This document shows, one piece after another, positions 33,915-43,397 of a DNA stretch of 64,000 nt. Position numbers and translations under genes: made by a program. Below the pieces are notes generated by a model. That model was not told where the DNA came from, did not search any database, and saw only the letters and a list, made by a program, of their open reading frames with translations. Position 1 is the first letter of the stretch; every line of letters begins with the position of its first letter. The stretch lies in the NCBI RefSeq assembly GCF_014645735.1, contig NZ_BMMH01000010.1, forward strand, positions 214,846 through 278,845, given 5' to 3'. Source of the stretch: Nocardia jinanensis (GTDB lineage: Bacteria > Actinomycetota > Actinomycetes > Mycobacteriales > Mycobacteriaceae).

Positions 33915-34136
33915 CAGACGGCCAGCACTGATCTCCGGGCGGTTCAGGCGTTCCCCAAGATTCTGAGTCACTTCTCAGGACATCTCGCACTGGGTTGTCA
34001 ATCCCGAGGAAATGCCGGCTTTTCGAGACCGGAGCCCGGTATGCGCTGCCGGTTCCTGCCCGTGGACCTCCTCTCCCAACCCGGCATGCTCGTCGTCCAC
34101 TGATCCGGCAGACCGAACCTCTACCGAGGAAACCTG

Positions 34137-34919
34137 ATGATCAATACTCGCCTAGCCGGCCGGATCGTCCTGGTAACCGGCGGTTCCGGCAATATCGGCG
34201 CAGCGATCAGTCGCGCGTTCGCCGCCCAGGGGGCACGCGTAGCGATCCACTACCTCAACCAAGATCCTCCAGCCCCGGCCGGCACCGAATGGGCCCACAT
34301 CACTCCCACTGCAGAGGAGGCGGACGAACTCGCGAACGAATTGGGCAACGACTCCTTCGCCGTCGGCGCCGACCTATCCGCACCGGACGGCGCGACCCGA
34401 CTTGTGCGTGCGGTCGCCGCCCGCACCGGCACGATCAATGTCCTGGTCAACAACGCCGCACACTGCGAAACACCGGACACCATCGACACGTTGACCCATG
34501 CGTCGATGGAGCGCCACTATCGGGTGAACGCCGTCGCCCCCGCGGTCCTCACCGCCGAGGTGGCACGACTACACCACGGAGACAACCCGTTGAGCATCAT
34601 CAACATCACCACCGACGCCGCCCGAGCCTTCCCCGGCCAGACCGGCTACGGCACATCCAAGGCGGCGCTGGAAGCACTCACCCGCTCCACCGCCCTGGAC
34701 CTCGCACCGCGCGGCATCCGCGTGAACGCCGTCGCCCCGGGCCCTGTCCAGACCGGCTGGATGGACGAAAACGTCCTCGCTCGAGCGAGGGAGATCGTGC
34801 CGATGGGCCGGGTGGGGGAGCCGGACGATATCGCTGACGCGGTGGTGTATCTGGCGTCCCACCAGGCCCGCTGGGTCACTGGACAGATTCTGCAGGTCGC
34901 CGGCGGACACGCTCTCTGA
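34137..34919 (+). CDS. SDR-family NAD(P)-dependent oxidoreductase
   Basis: The 260-aa short-chain dehydrogenase has the cofactor motif LVTGGSGNIGAAI (about residues 11-23), NNAA (about 109-112), and YGTSK, the YxxxK catalytic pair (about residue 180). The catalytic serine position is threonine (NITTDAARA). The C-terminal half has the typical RVNAVAPGPVQTGWMDE and GEPDDIADAVVYLAS. ATG at 34137 follows GAGGA. Substrate unknown. Confidence 0.82.
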   Translation: MINTRLAGRIVLVTGGSGNIGAAISRAFAAQGARVAIHYLNQDPPAPAGTEWAHITPTAEEADELANELGNDSFAVGADLSAPDGATRLVRAVAARTGTINVLVNNAAHCETPDTIDTLTHASMERHYRVNAVAPAVLTAEVARLHHGDNPLSIINITTDAARAFPGQTGYGTSKAALEALTRSTALDLAPRGIRVNAVAPGPVQTGWMDENVLARAREIVPMGRVGEPDDIADAVVYLASHQARWVTGQILQVAGGHAL

Positions 34920-35094
34920 CTGTGTCGGCCACAGGCCCCGGCCAGGCCACGTTCATGACATCCACGGAAAACGAGTACTCGGCAGAAGGGGGCGGGACCG
35001 TCACACGGTGGACTGCCGACGAGAACGACTGACGCCCAACATCCACAGGCCAGTCCGGGGTGCTCGGTGCCTGGCGCGCACCCCGGACCGAGCT

Positions 35095-35163
35095 GAAGAA
35101 ATGCCATCGATCTGAGACACCACCGCGGGCCGCAACGTGAGACAACCCGAAGCGACCAGGTCA
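35095..35163 (-). repeat. IS-end-like direct repeat R1
   Basis: About 75% identical by eye to 35641-35710; both contain paired TGTCTCA motifs on the minus strand, spaced alike, ending in a GCATTTCT block. Confidence 0.5.
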
Positions 35164-35640
35164 GCGGGCCGCCAGCGCCGCCCCGACAGCGCCCGCGACG
35201 ATCAGCCCCGATCTGCCGCGCCCGGTCGGCTGCGGCGGATACGCCGTCGGCAGAAGCTGCTGCTGCGGCCGGTGCCCTCGACCGCCTTGCTGATAGCCGA
35301 AACGGTTGGGCCGGAGTCGGAACCCGACGTGGGCGGGACGCGGCCGTCCGGGACCGACCGGCCATCTGCCGGCCGGCCCTGTTGCCACACAGAGGAATCG
35401 GCATTTCCCACCCGCCCCTGATCATCGGATCCGTGCGGAGAACCAGTCATGCCTGTAAACCCCTCCGGTCTCGGACGGCCTCCCCGGCCGGTCATAGACT
35501 CTGGCCCGGATTCTGATTGTTCGGTGACGCAACCGGACGAAGAGGCAGCGCGCCCACCGGAAACGTCAACTGGGTGGTTTCGGCTCGTACACGGCGATGG
35601 GTGTCTGCCGGTCGAAGTCTGCTCAGCCGACCCTCGAACC

Positions 35641-35710
35641 GGAGAAATGCATCGAACTGAGACGGCCACCGACCGCCACGCAGTGAGACAGCTCGGAAAC
35701 TCCCAGGTCA
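35641..35710 (-). repeat. IS-end-like direct repeat R2
   Basis: Second copy; it continues to the IS-like inverted end at 35726-35747. The layout of a terminal repeat followed by internal repeats resembles IS21-type ends, but no istAB genes remain. Confidence 0.5.
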
Positions 35711-35725
35711 CTCAGCCGGCGGACA

Positions 35726-35747
35726 CCACGAGTTTCGAGACCCTACA
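35726..35747 (-). repeat. IS-like inverted end, right
   Basis: Inverted partner of 33009-33030 (19/22 matches). Confidence 0.5.
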
Positions 35748-35801
35748 GGCGGGCGTCACATAGGCAGCCGATATGAGACAAGGGCGTCGCTGCGGATCCG
35801 G

Positions 35802-36947
35802 TCAGACGACCGCGTACGGGTAGGCCGCGGCACGACCCTGGAATGAGAGGATCCGGAGGTTCTGGACCCGGCCCTCGCGGATCTCGATCGCGCGGCGGAC
35901 GGTCTCGCTGCTGTCCCAGGCGTCGGGGCCGGCCATCACGATCGGCAGATACTCCAGCAGAGCCTCGGAGTTCTCCCAGGTGGCGGAGTTCCACAAGAAC
36001 GAGGGGCTGTGGTCGACGCCATAGTTGTGCAAGTCGTCACCGATGGTGAACATCGGGTCCGAGAACGATGTCGGACGGGCCCACTCGAATCCCATGCCCT
36101 CGTCGCAGGAGACGTCGACGAACAGCGTTCCGCGCGCGAACAGGCCCAGCTCTGCGTTCCGTACGAACAGCAGCGGCTCCTCGGTGTCCTGGAGCATGCA
36201 GTTGACGACCACGTCGTACTGGGCGAGCGTTTCCGCCAGCGGTCCCGATCCCGGCGCCTCGAGGGCGAGGGTCCGGCTGGGGTTCGCCGGGTCCCGTTTG
36301 AAATGCTGCATCCGCACCGACGCGAACGGCGAGGCAACCGCTGACACACTGCGCTGTGTAAACACCGTGACATCACTGATCCCGAGCGCCGAGAGCGCAC
36401 GCACGGCGCCGCGGGCGGTCGCACCGAAGCTGATTACGGCCGCCCGCATTCGCCGCCCGTAATCGCCGCTTGACCCGCGCAGCTGTAGCGCGTGCAGGAC
36501 CGAACAATAACCGGCCAGCTCGTTGTTCTTATGGAATACGTGAACGCTGAAGTTGCCCGCCCTCGTCCAGTGGTGCATTGCCTCCCAGGCGATCAGCGTC
36601 AGGCCGCGGTCGACTGCCAGCTGGGTGATCCGCTCGTTCTGCACGCAGTGCGGCCACCCCCATACGACCTGCCCCGGGCGCAAAGTCTCGAGGTCTTCGG
36701 CCAGCGGTTTCGGCAGCAGCAACACATCGCACTCGGCGAACAGCTCTTCGCGGGTGCGGTAGCCGCCGACCAGCGGCGCCAATCCCTCTTCGGAGTAGCC
36801 GAACCGATCACCGTAGCCGCGCTCGAGGAAGAGACGCTTGCGAAGCCCCGGGTCGATCCGGTCGAAATGCGCGGGGTGGATCGCCAGCCGGTGCTCGTCC
36901 TCTTTGCGGGAGGTCGCGGCTACGCCGATGGTCAGTTGATGCTTCAC
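35802..36947 (-). CDS. AlaDH/PNT-family dehydrogenase (N5-(carboxyethyl)ornithine synthase-like)
   Basis: The 381-aa protein has the alanine dehydrogenase/transhydrogenase-type N-domain (IGVAATSRKEDEHRLAIHPAHF; KPLAEDLETLRPGQVVWGW; AWEAMHHWT) and a Rossmann C-domain (AAVISFGATARGAVRALSALGISDVTVFTQR). The GxGxxG loop reads SFGATARG. Relatives include alanine dehydrogenase and N5-(carboxyethyl)ornithine synthase, which reductively couple pyruvate to an amino group; which reaction applies cannot be told. GTG start at 36947. Confidence 0.75.
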   Translation of the reverse strand: MKHQLTIGVAATSRKEDEHRLAIHPAHFDRIDPGLRKRLFLERGYGDRFGYSEEGLAPLVGGYRTREELFAECDVLLLPKPLAEDLETLRPGQVVWGWPHCVQNERITQLAVDRGLTLIAWEAMHHWTRAGNFSVHVFHKNNELAGYCSVLHALQLRGSSGDYGRRMRAAVISFGATARGAVRALSALGISDVTVFTQRSVSAVASPFASVRMQHFKRDPANPSRTLALEAPGSGPLAETLAQYDVVVNCMLQDTEEPLLFVRNAELGLFARGTLFVDVSCDEGMGFEWARPTSFSDPMFTIGDDLHNYGVDHSPSFLWNSATWENSEALLEYLPIVMAGPDAWDSSETVRRAIEIREGRVQNLRILSFQGRAAAYPYAVV

Positions 36948-37109
36948 CGACCGAGTCTACGCGCAAGTTGCGCGAAATCCGCAGGTCAGCGAAACGACTG
37001 TGGTGCGTGAGGCCGGCACCCGCCCCTGAATACCGTTCCCGACGTGCCGTGGGTTCGATCTCGGTCGGGTACAGCGAGTGAACGGGGGTATCGGTGGGCC
37101 GAACGTGAA

Positions 37110-37667
37110 CTAGAGGTCCCGGATGACCCGGCACGGGTTGCCGGCGGCGAAGACCCGGGGCGGGATATCGCGGGTCACCACGCTGCCCGCGCCGATCACC
37201 GTGTTCTCCCCGATCGTGACCCCGGCGCATACGATGACCCCGCCGCCCAGCCATGCGTTGTCGCCGATCGTGATGGGCGCGGCGGATTCCCAACGGGCCC
37301 GGCGGAGTTCGTGATCCTCCATGGGATGCAGGGGGGTGAGGATCTGGACGCGGGGGCCGATCGATACGTCGTTGCCGATGGTCACGGGGGCGCAGTCCAG
37401 GATCACGGCGTCGTAGTTCAGAAAAGTGTTGGTGCCGATCCGGATGGGATGGCCGTAGTCGCAGCGCAGCGGTGGCACGATGACGGTGTCCGCACCGCAT
37501 GAGCCCAGCAGTCGGTCGAGGATTTCCCGGCGTTCGCCGTCGGCGTCGGGAGCGGTGTCGTTGTACCGGGCGATCAGCGTGCGGCAAGCACGGCGTTCCG
37601 CGAGGAGCTCCGGGTCGTTGTCGCGATAGAGATCGCCGCGCAGCATACGTTCCTTCTCGGTCGCCAT
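37110..37667 (-). CDS. sugar O-acetyltransferase (maltose/NodL/LacA type)
   Basis: The 185-aa left-handed beta-helix (LbH) acetyltransferase has the N-terminal Mac domain MATEKERMLRGDLYRDNDPELLAERR and hexapeptide repeats through PIRIGTNTFLNYDAVILDCAPVTIGNDVSIGPRVQILTPLHPMED, with the catalytic His in TPLHP. VFAAGNPCRVIRDL is the conserved end. It transfers acetyl from acetyl-CoA to a sugar hydroxyl. ATG at 37667; the frame extends further upstream without a better start. Confidence 0.9.
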   Translation of the reverse strand: MATEKERMLRGDLYRDNDPELLAERRACRTLIARYNDTAPDADGERREILDRLLGSCGADTVIVPPLRCDYGHPIRIGTNTFLNYDAVILDCAPVTIGNDVSIGPRVQILTPLHPMEDHELRRARWESAAPITIGDNAWLGGGVIVCAGVTIGENTVIGAGSVVTRDIPPRVFAAGNPCRVIRDL

Positions 37668-37910
37668 GGACTCGATCCTGCCGGATCGCCACGCTGGAGT
37701 GACGACCTGGATTTCGTGCGCCGGCGTTCGGCGGCCCCGCTGAGGTGGGCAGGGTATGACGAACGGACTTCCGCTCGAGACGGGCGTCGCTGAGATCATG
37801 TCCTCCCCGGAGCGGGAGGATCCGTGTCCATCCGGGTCCGAAGTAGGTATTTTCCCAGCTCACGGACGTATGGTGGTGCATGTAACGTCCGCTCGTCGAG
37901 GAGGACGGCA

Positions 37911-38633
37911 ATGACCGAGAGTCCGCGATCGATCGCCGGAACCGCACCGGCGTTGCCCCCCGGTGCGGATGAGGAGCGATTCGCCGGGTACGGAGTGATG
38001 GGGCAGCCGTTCACGAGCGGCCACTATCTGGCCTTCCGGCATTTCGCCGCCAGCTCGGTGGGGCCGGGATACGAATCGGTGTGGCACCGGAACCCGGCCC
38101 GGGAATGGGTCATCTACAGCAGTGTGGCGCCGGAGGCGAGCTGTCCGCGTTATTACGGTTCCGCGCTCGCGGATACACGGGTCGCGGATATCTCGGTGAC
38201 CTGGACAGGCCCGTTCGCCTTGACGGTGGAGATACCGGACAAGCTGGTGTGGGATATCGAACTGGGACGATCGGCGGCGACGGCGGCGATGACGGGACTC
38301 GGCGGCGTGCTGCCCTCGGCACTGTGGCGTAGCCCGGCTGTTCTGTCGGTCATGTCGCGGGTCGCGGGCCCGGCGCTGGGGGTCGGGCGGGTGCGGTTGC
38401 GCGGCACCACCCCGAACGGGCAGTGGTTCCGGACCAACCCGCGGATGCTGTGGACGGTCGCTCGCACGGTGGCCCGGATCGACGGCGTCGATATCGGCCC
38501 GGCCGGACCGTTGGCCGAGCAGACGAGACTGGGCGAGTTCTGGCTGCCGCAACGCGGCATGTTCGCGGTGGGTCAGGCGTACTTCGAGCAGTACGACGCC
38601 GCACGTCACAAGGCCGGCGCGGCAGGCTCGTGA
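37911..38633 (+). CDS. hypothetical protein (possible lipocalin-like/AttH-CrtC-type fold)
   Basis: The 240-aa soluble protein is rich in aromatic strands (YESVWHRNPAREWVIYSSVAPEA, TWTGPFALTVEIPDKLVWDIELG). This W-x(n)-Y pattern resembles the lipocalin-like AttH/CrtC group, but I cannot name a family. ATG at 37911 follows GAGGAGG (37899-37905), a strong start. It is convergent with the DUF475 gene, with a strong terminator between them. Confidence 0.6.
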   Translation: MTESPRSIAGTAPALPPGADEERFAGYGVMGQPFTSGHYLAFRHFAASSVGPGYESVWHRNPAREWVIYSSVAPEASCPRYYGSALADTRVADISVTWTGPFALTVEIPDKLVWDIELGRSAATAAMTGLGGVLPSALWRSPAVLSVMSRVAGPALGVGRVRLRGTTPNGQWFRTNPRMLWTVARTVARIDGVDIGPAGPLAEQTRLGEFWLPQRGMFAVGQAYFEQYDAARHKAGAAGS

Positions 38634-38736
38634 GGGCCGGACCCGGCCGCCGGGGATATCGACCGGCCCGTTGAGAACCAGGCGGCCATCGCTCTCACTC
38701 GGTGTGGTGAACGACCACCCGGTGGATGAAACGACA

Positions 38737-38766
38737 GCGGGAGCGGACCCGGAGGTCCGCTCCCGC
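38737..38766. terminator. bidirectional hairpin terminator
   Basis: Perfect 13-bp stem GCGGGAGCGGACC / GGTCCGCTCCCGC with loop CGGA, between convergent stops at 38633 and 38787. Confidence 0.75.
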
Positions 38767-38786
38767 GCATATCGAACCAGGCTGTG

Positions 38787-39899
38787 TCAGCCCACCGGTG
38801 TCGGCTCCGAAGCCGTGGTGGGTTTCGGATCTTCTTCCTTGTTGTTGCGCCGGATACTGGAGAGCACCGCGGCGCCGATGAAGGCGATACCGATGAGACC
38901 GGTGACGAGCTCGTGGATGTGGATATCACCGACCGTGATCAGCAGGATCAGGGCCAATGCGCCGATGGCCCAGTGGGCGCCGTGCTCGAGGAACACGTAT
39001 TCGTTCAGCGTGCCCCTACGCACCAGGTAGACGGTGATCGACCGGACGAACATGGCGCCGATCAGGCCGAGGCCCAGGGCGATGATGATCGGGTCGGCGG
39101 TGATGGCGAACGCGCCGATCACCCCGTCGAAGGAGAACGAGGCGTCCAGGACCTCGAGGTAGAGGAAGAGGAAGAATCCGGCCTTACCGGTGGCCTTGGC
39201 CAGGCCCGACGGGCCGCCCGCGGCTTCTTCGGCGTGTTCCTCGGCGTTGAACATCGAGCCGAGACCGTCGACGGCGATGTAGATGATCATGCCGAGCAGG
39301 CCGGCCAGCAGCACGGTGGAGCGGTCGTCGTCGTGGGCGAGGAACTCCGCGGCCAGGACCAGGCCGATCCCGGCTATGACGACCGACACCATGTCCAGCT
39401 TGCCGGCCTTGGCCAGGGGGCGTTCCAGCCAGGACAGCCAGGTGATCTCACGTTCGGCGAGGATGAAGTTCAGGAACAGCATCGCCAGGAACATGCCGCC
39501 GAACGCCGCGATCTGCGGGTGTGCGTCGGTGAGCAGGGTCTCGTAGCTGGGGCTGCCGTCGGGGAAGAAGGCGGCGTCGCCGGGGGGTGGGTTCAGCGCG
39601 AGGTCGAAGGCCTGGACCGGGTTGAGGCCCGCGGTGACCCACACGATGGCCAGCGGGAAGATCAGCCGCATGCCGAAGACGGCGATCAGGATGCCGATGG
39701 TGAGGAAGATCTTCTGCCAGAACTCACTCATCTTTTCCAAGATGGTGGCGTTGATGACGGCGTTGTCGAACGACAGCGAGACCTCGAGGATGCCGAGGAT
39801 CAGGCAGAGCGCCAGGGCGGTCGGACCGCCATAGAGGAACGCCACCCCCAGTGACAGCACCGTGACTACTATGGATAAGCCGAATATGCGCAGGACCAC
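38787..39899 (-). CDS. DUF475/TerC-like integral membrane protein
   Basis: The 370-aa protein has about nine membrane helices and the two TerC-family acidic signatures LGILEVSLSFDNAVINA (about residues 35-51) and EVLDASFSFDGVIGAF (about 250-265), which are proposed metal-ion sites. It is expected to act as a metal-linked membrane component of the Ter stress system together with TerD just upstream. GTG start at 39899 after GAAAGG. Confidence 0.87.
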   Translation of the reverse strand: MVLRIFGLSIVVTVLSLGVAFLYGGPTALALCLILGILEVSLSFDNAVINATILEKMSEFWQKIFLTIGILIAVFGMRLIFPLAIVWVTAGLNPVQAFDLALNPPPGDAAFFPDGSPSYETLLTDAHPQIAAFGGMFLAMLFLNFILAEREITWLSWLERPLAKAGKLDMVSVVIAGIGLVLAAEFLAHDDDRSTVLLAGLLGMIIYIAVDGLGSMFNAEEHAEEAAGGPSGLAKATGKAGFFLFLYLEVLDASFSFDGVIGAFAITADPIIIALGLGLIGAMFVRSITVYLVRRGTLNEYVFLEHGAHWAIGALALILLITVGDIHIHELVTGLIGIAFIGAAVLSSIRRNNKEEDPKPTTASEPTPVG

Positions 39900-40050
39900 G
39901 CTGGGACCTTTCGTGTGCGGTGGCCGGACTGCGGTCGGTATCCCGGCCTGTACGAGAAACCTGGTCGGCGGTATCGGCGACCAGTCACCAGCGTTGCCGT
40001 CGACCGCCTATTTGTCCAATTTGTCCCCTCAGCCTCGGGAGGCAGAAAAC

Positions 40051-40076
40051 GAGGGGGCCCGTCACCGGACCCCCTC
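40051..40076 (-). terminator. hairpin terminator after terD
   Basis: GAGGGGG and CCCCCTC arms extended by CCG/CGG after one mismatch, TCAC loop, 24 bp downstream of the terD stop on the minus strand. Confidence 0.6.
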
Positions 40077-40099
40077 ACGCTACCCGGAGGTGTGGATCG

Positions 40100-40675
40100 T
40101 CAGACGTTCACACCGTAGTCGCGCGCGATCCCGGACAGGCCGGACGCATAACCCTGGCCGATGGCGCGGAACTTCCACTCGGCCCCGTTGCGGTACAGCT
40201 CACCGAAGACCATGGCGGTTTCGGTGGAGGCGTCCTCGGAGAGGTCGTAGCGGGCGAGCTCCTCGCCGTTGGCCCGGTTCACCACGCGGATGTAGGCGTT
40301 GCGCACCTGACCGAACGACTGCGAGCGGCCGTCCGCCTCGTAGATCGAGACCGGGAAGACGATGTTCTCGATGGTGGGCGGGGTGTTGGCGAGGTCGACG
40401 TTGATGACCTCGTCGTCGCCTTCGCCCTCGCCGGTGGTGTTGTCACCGACGTGCTCGATGGCACCTTCGGGGGACTTGAGGTTGTTGAAGAACACGAAGT
40501 GCTGGTCGGAGACGACCTTCTTATCGGCTCCGGTGGCGATCGCGCTGGCGTCCAGGTCGAAATCGGTGCCCGTGGTGGTGCGCACATCCCAGCCCAGACC
40601 GACGGCGACCGCAGTGAGGCCCGGAGCTGCCTTGCTCAGCGAGACGTTGCCGCCCTTGGACAAACTGACACCCAT
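40100..40675 (-). CDS. terD: TerD-family stress protein
   Basis: The 191-aa TerD has GVSLSKGGNVSLSKAAPGLTAVAVGLGWDVR, TDFDLDASAIA and the calcium-binding GDNTTGEGEGDDEVINVDL, ending FRAIGQGYASGLSGIARDYGV. TerD proteins bind Ca2+ and give resistance to tellurite, oxidants and other envelope stress. ATG at 40675 with GAAAGGGAA upstream. DUF475 follows after a terminator, so read-through is partial. Confidence 0.95.
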   Translation of the reverse strand: MGVSLSKGGNVSLSKAAPGLTAVAVGLGWDVRTTTGTDFDLDASAIATGADKKVVSDQHFVFFNNLKSPEGAIEHVGDNTTGEGEGDDEVINVDLANTPPTIENIVFPVSIYEADGRSQSFGQVRNAYIRVVNRANGEELARYDLSEDASTETAMVFGELYRNGAEWKFRAIGQGYASGLSGIARDYGVNV

Positions 40676-40942
40676 GCGGGATTCCCTTTCGTAGTCGTCT
40701 GTAATTCCCAGCATGTCGGTAACCGCCGGGTACGAAATACGACAGTAGTGGTTTTCGGTGAACTTGCGTACAAACTCGGGCAAGCCGGTCACCTGCACTC
40801 GGGGGCGGCGTGTGCGAATGTTCTGGTACCGAGGGCTTTCGGCGCGCCGAGGTCCGGCCGCGGTCACCGTCGCCGCGGTCGACTCGGTGAGCGTGGACCG
40901 GGTGGTACGCGCTGAGGGCGGCGCGCCGGCGGTGGGATCTCA

Positions 40943-40948
40943 TACCAT
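40943..40948 (+). promoter_or_regulatory. candidate -10 (TACCAT) of the Ter-linked biosynthetic operon
   Basis: TANNNT, seven bases before the GTG at 40956, suggesting a leaderless mRNA and supporting that start over the in-frame upstream ATG/GTG codons. Confidence 0.45.
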
Positions 40949-40955
40949 CGGGTCT

Positions 40956-42173
40956 GTGGCAGGCCGCAGGCGTGGATGGTTCCGGTCGGGGGAGGATCCG
41001 TGGTTCGAACAGGCACGGTCGGCACTGACGGCGGCGTTCCTGGATATGGACCGGCGGCAATCGGCCGCGGAAGCGGCGGTCGTGGCCGCCGAGGAGATGT
41101 TCCCGGAGCGGGAGCCGGGCCGCCGCTGGGCGTCGGTGCGTGAGGACTGCTATGCGGCCGCGGGGGCTTACCTGCAGCTCACCGGCGAGCTGGAGCAGGA
41201 AGAGCAGACCGGCGCCCGCCGGGCGGATCGGCAACAGCGGGTGGACGCGGTGGTGCGGCAGCTGGGGAGCGCCGCGCAGCAGGTCGATCGGTTCTACCAC
41301 GGCGACCGGGTCGCACTCGAGGAAGCGCTCGCGGTGCAGCGGGCGGTGCCGGAACTGGTCGAGCGGGTCACCGCCGAGGCGGTGCGGGTGCGCAGGCAGG
41401 CGGTCGAATCAGAATACGCCGGGTACCCGTCGGTACGTGATGGGGCCGCGGCCGTGGATGAGGCAATGGTCACATTGGCGGCGGTCCCCGCGGACCAGCG
41501 TGGCCGGGCGCGTACTGCGGCGAATCGGCTGGCTTCCGTTACGGCCGATTTGTCGGAATCGTTGGCCCAGGCCCCATCTCGTGCCGGCGCCGCGCGCAAC
41601 GCGATCGCATCGGTCACCACCAGGCTCGCCGCGGTCCGAACCCGGGCCGAGGGTATCGGGCCCGCCCATTCGGCGCTGCTGCGTGAGTTCAATGCTGCGA
41701 GTTCGGCCGATCTGGCAGACAATGAGAGCACCAGCGAGCGTCATATCGCCGCCGCGGCGCACGCCCTGGCCGGGGCACGCGCCGCCGCGGCCGAGAACAC
41801 CCCGGAGCAGGCCCTTGAACTGACCACCACCGCGCGCGGCCACCTCGCCGACGCCGAACAACTGGTCGACGCCGTGACCAAACGGCTGGCCGAGTTGCGG
41901 GCGGTCCGCGACGATCCGCGACAACGCGCCGAGGCCGTAAGATTCCGGCTCCGAGACGCCCAGATGCTTGCGGTGTCACGGGGACTGGTGTCGGAGTGGG
42001 GTTCGGTGCTGGACGCTCAGGTCGAACGCCTCGACCGGGTCGCCGCATCCCTCACCGGACGGCACCCCGACTATTGGGCTTATGTAAACGAACTCGACAC
42101 CATCACCGAATTCATTGCCGGGATTGTCGAGCGGATGCGCAAACAATCACCACCGGGACAACGACGAGGATGA
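40956..42173 (+). CDS. coiled-coil protein of the Ter operon, unknown function
   Basis: The 405-aa soluble, alanine-rich, mostly helical protein has long heptad-like segments (for example RQSAAEAAVVAAEEMFPERE, RVTAEAVRVRRQAVESEYAGYP, EQALELTTTARGHLADAEQLVDAVTKRLAEL). No enzyme motif is seen and I cannot assign a family. It is the first gene of an operon with CitE-like, PRTase and HAD genes (12-bp gap to the next). The GTG start is chosen by the TACCAT -10 element; the frame is open upstream. Confidence 0.7.
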   Translation: MAGRRRGWFRSGEDPWFEQARSALTAAFLDMDRRQSAAEAAVVAAEEMFPEREPGRRWASVREDCYAAAGAYLQLTGELEQEEQTGARRADRQQRVDAVVRQLGSAAQQVDRFYHGDRVALEEALAVQRAVPELVERVTAEAVRVRRQAVESEYAGYPSVRDGAAAVDEAMVTLAAVPADQRGRARTAANRLASVTADLSESLAQAPSRAGAARNAIASVTTRLAAVRTRAEGIGPAHSALLREFNAASSADLADNESTSERHIAAAAHALAGARAAAAENTPEQALELTTTARGHLADAEQLVDAVTKRLAELRAVRDDPRQRAEAVRFRLRDAQMLAVSRGLVSEWGSVLDAQVERLDRVAASLTGRHPDYWAYVNELDTITEFIAGIVERMRKQSPPGQRRG

Positions 42174-42185
42174 GACGGGGGCTCG

Positions 42186-43397
42186 ATGACCACAGGCATG
42201 GCCGTCCGGCAGGAAATTTCCCTGCACAAGCGGATACCGCGCCGACATTTCAGGCAATTGCAGGGTCCGGACGCCAGAGCGCTGTTCTACCGGCAACCCG
42301 AGCCGTTCGATGATCTCGCCGACCGGGAGATACTGGCGATGGCGCTGGGCGCCACCCTGTACGTACCGGCCACCCGCGCCGATCTGACAGCCACGATCTT
42401 GCGCCGGGCCGATCGCGGGGTGTGCTCGATGGTGATCGACCTCGAGGATGCCGTCGCCGACCACGAGGTCGAGTTCGCGAAACTACAGACCGTGCGCACG
42501 CTCGACGAGCTCGCGGCCCGCCCCGATCCGAGCCCTATGCTGTTCGTCCGGGTCCGCGACGCCGATACCGTGCCCGAACTGCTGGACCGGCTGAGTGCGG
42601 GCGCGCAGGTGCTGACCGGTTTCGTCTTCCCGAAGTTCGACAGCGCCTCGGCACCGAAGTATCTCGCCGCCCTCGATGCGGCGGGCGCTCGGACGGGTCG
42701 GCCGCTCTACGGGATGCCGGTACTCGAATCGGCCGCGCTCGTCCATCGGCAGACCCGGGACAGCGAACTCACGCAGATCGCGGCATGCCTGGCCGAATAC
42801 CGGGAACGGATCCTGGCGGTGCGTATCGGCGCCACCGATATGTGCGCGACCTTCGGTATCCGCCGGGACCGCGATCTGACCATCTACGACGTGCGCGTCA
42901 TCGCGGACGTGATCGCCGATATCGTCAATTACTTCGGGCGTGCCGACGATACGGGTTTCGTGATCACCGGGCCGGTATGGGAGTACTTCGCCGATCACGA
43001 GCGGATGTTCCGTCCGCTACTGCGCACCGCGCCGTTCGAGGAATCCGACGCGGTGCCGTTCCGCAGCTATCTGGTCAGCCGGGACCTCGACGGTCTGCTG
43101 CGCGAGATAACCCTCGATCGCGCCAACGGCATCCAGGGCAAAACCGTTATCCACCCCTCGCACGTGGCGGCCGTGCACGCGCTGTCGGTGGTCACCCACG
43201 AGGAGTACTCGGACGCACTGGACATCCTGCAGGTGGAGGTCGGTGGGGTCGCCGCATCCGGTTACCGCAACAAGATGAACGAGATGCGGCCACATCGCAG
43301 CTGGGCGCGCACCACCCTGACCCGGGCTCGGGTCTTCGGGGTGGCCAAGAAAGGGGTGTCCTTCGTGGATCTGCTATCGGCGCTGGTCACGGTATGA
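42186..43397 (+). CDS. HpcH/HpaI (CitE-like) aldolase/lyase of Ter-linked pathway
   Basis: The 403-aa protein is a phosphoenolpyruvate/CitE-type TIM barrel: CSMVIDLEDAVADHEVE (metal-binding Glu), GFVFPKFDS, GMPVLESAALVH, AVRIGATDMCATFGI and GKTVIHPSHVAAVH. The N-terminal ~60 residues are extra. CitE-like lyases of this type co-occur with PRTase and TRSP genes in Ter systems, in a predicted nucleoside-like metabolite pathway. The stop overlaps the next start (ATGA at 43394-43397). Confidence 0.85.
   Translation: MTTGMAVRQEISLHKRIPRRHFRQLQGPDARALFYRQPEPFDDLADREILAMALGATLYVPATRADLTATILRRADRGVCSMVIDLEDAVADHEVEFAKLQTVRTLDELAARPDPSPMLFVRVRDADTVPELLDRLSAGAQVLTGFVFPKFDSASAPKYLAALDAAGARTGRPLYGMPVLESAALVHRQTRDSELTQIAACLAEYRERILAVRIGATDMCATFGIRRDRDLTIYDVRVIADVIADIVNYFGRADDTGFVITGPVWEYFADHERMFRPLLRTAPFEESDAVPFRSYLVSRDLDGLLREITLDRANGIQGKTVIHPSHVAAVHALSVVTHEEYSDALDILQVEVGGVAASGYRNKMNEMRPHRSWARTTLTRARVFGVAKKGVSFVDLLSALVTV

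Larger units (their letters stand above)
34920..35801. other. 882-bp stretch without a supported gene
   Basis: It contains two degenerate ~70-bp direct repeats (35095-35163 and 35641-35710) and an IS-like inverted end (35726-35747). A minus-strand frame at about 35161-35260 reads LLPTAYPPQPTGRGRSGLIV plus a hydrophobic run, resembling a broken proline-rich membrane-protein start. It looks like a decayed mobile-element landing area. Confidence 0.45.

Noticed and set aside
35202..35711. Minus-strand 169-codon frame in the 34.9-35.8 kb gap
   Set aside because: No start signal or family-like sequence; it spans one IS-like repeat and looks non-coding.
42422..43393. Open frame that would extend the PRTase fusion N-terminus by about 324 codons
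   Set aside because: It overlaps the CitE-like gene entirely in another frame and has no recognisable sequence; ATG at 43394 has the typical ATGA coupling.
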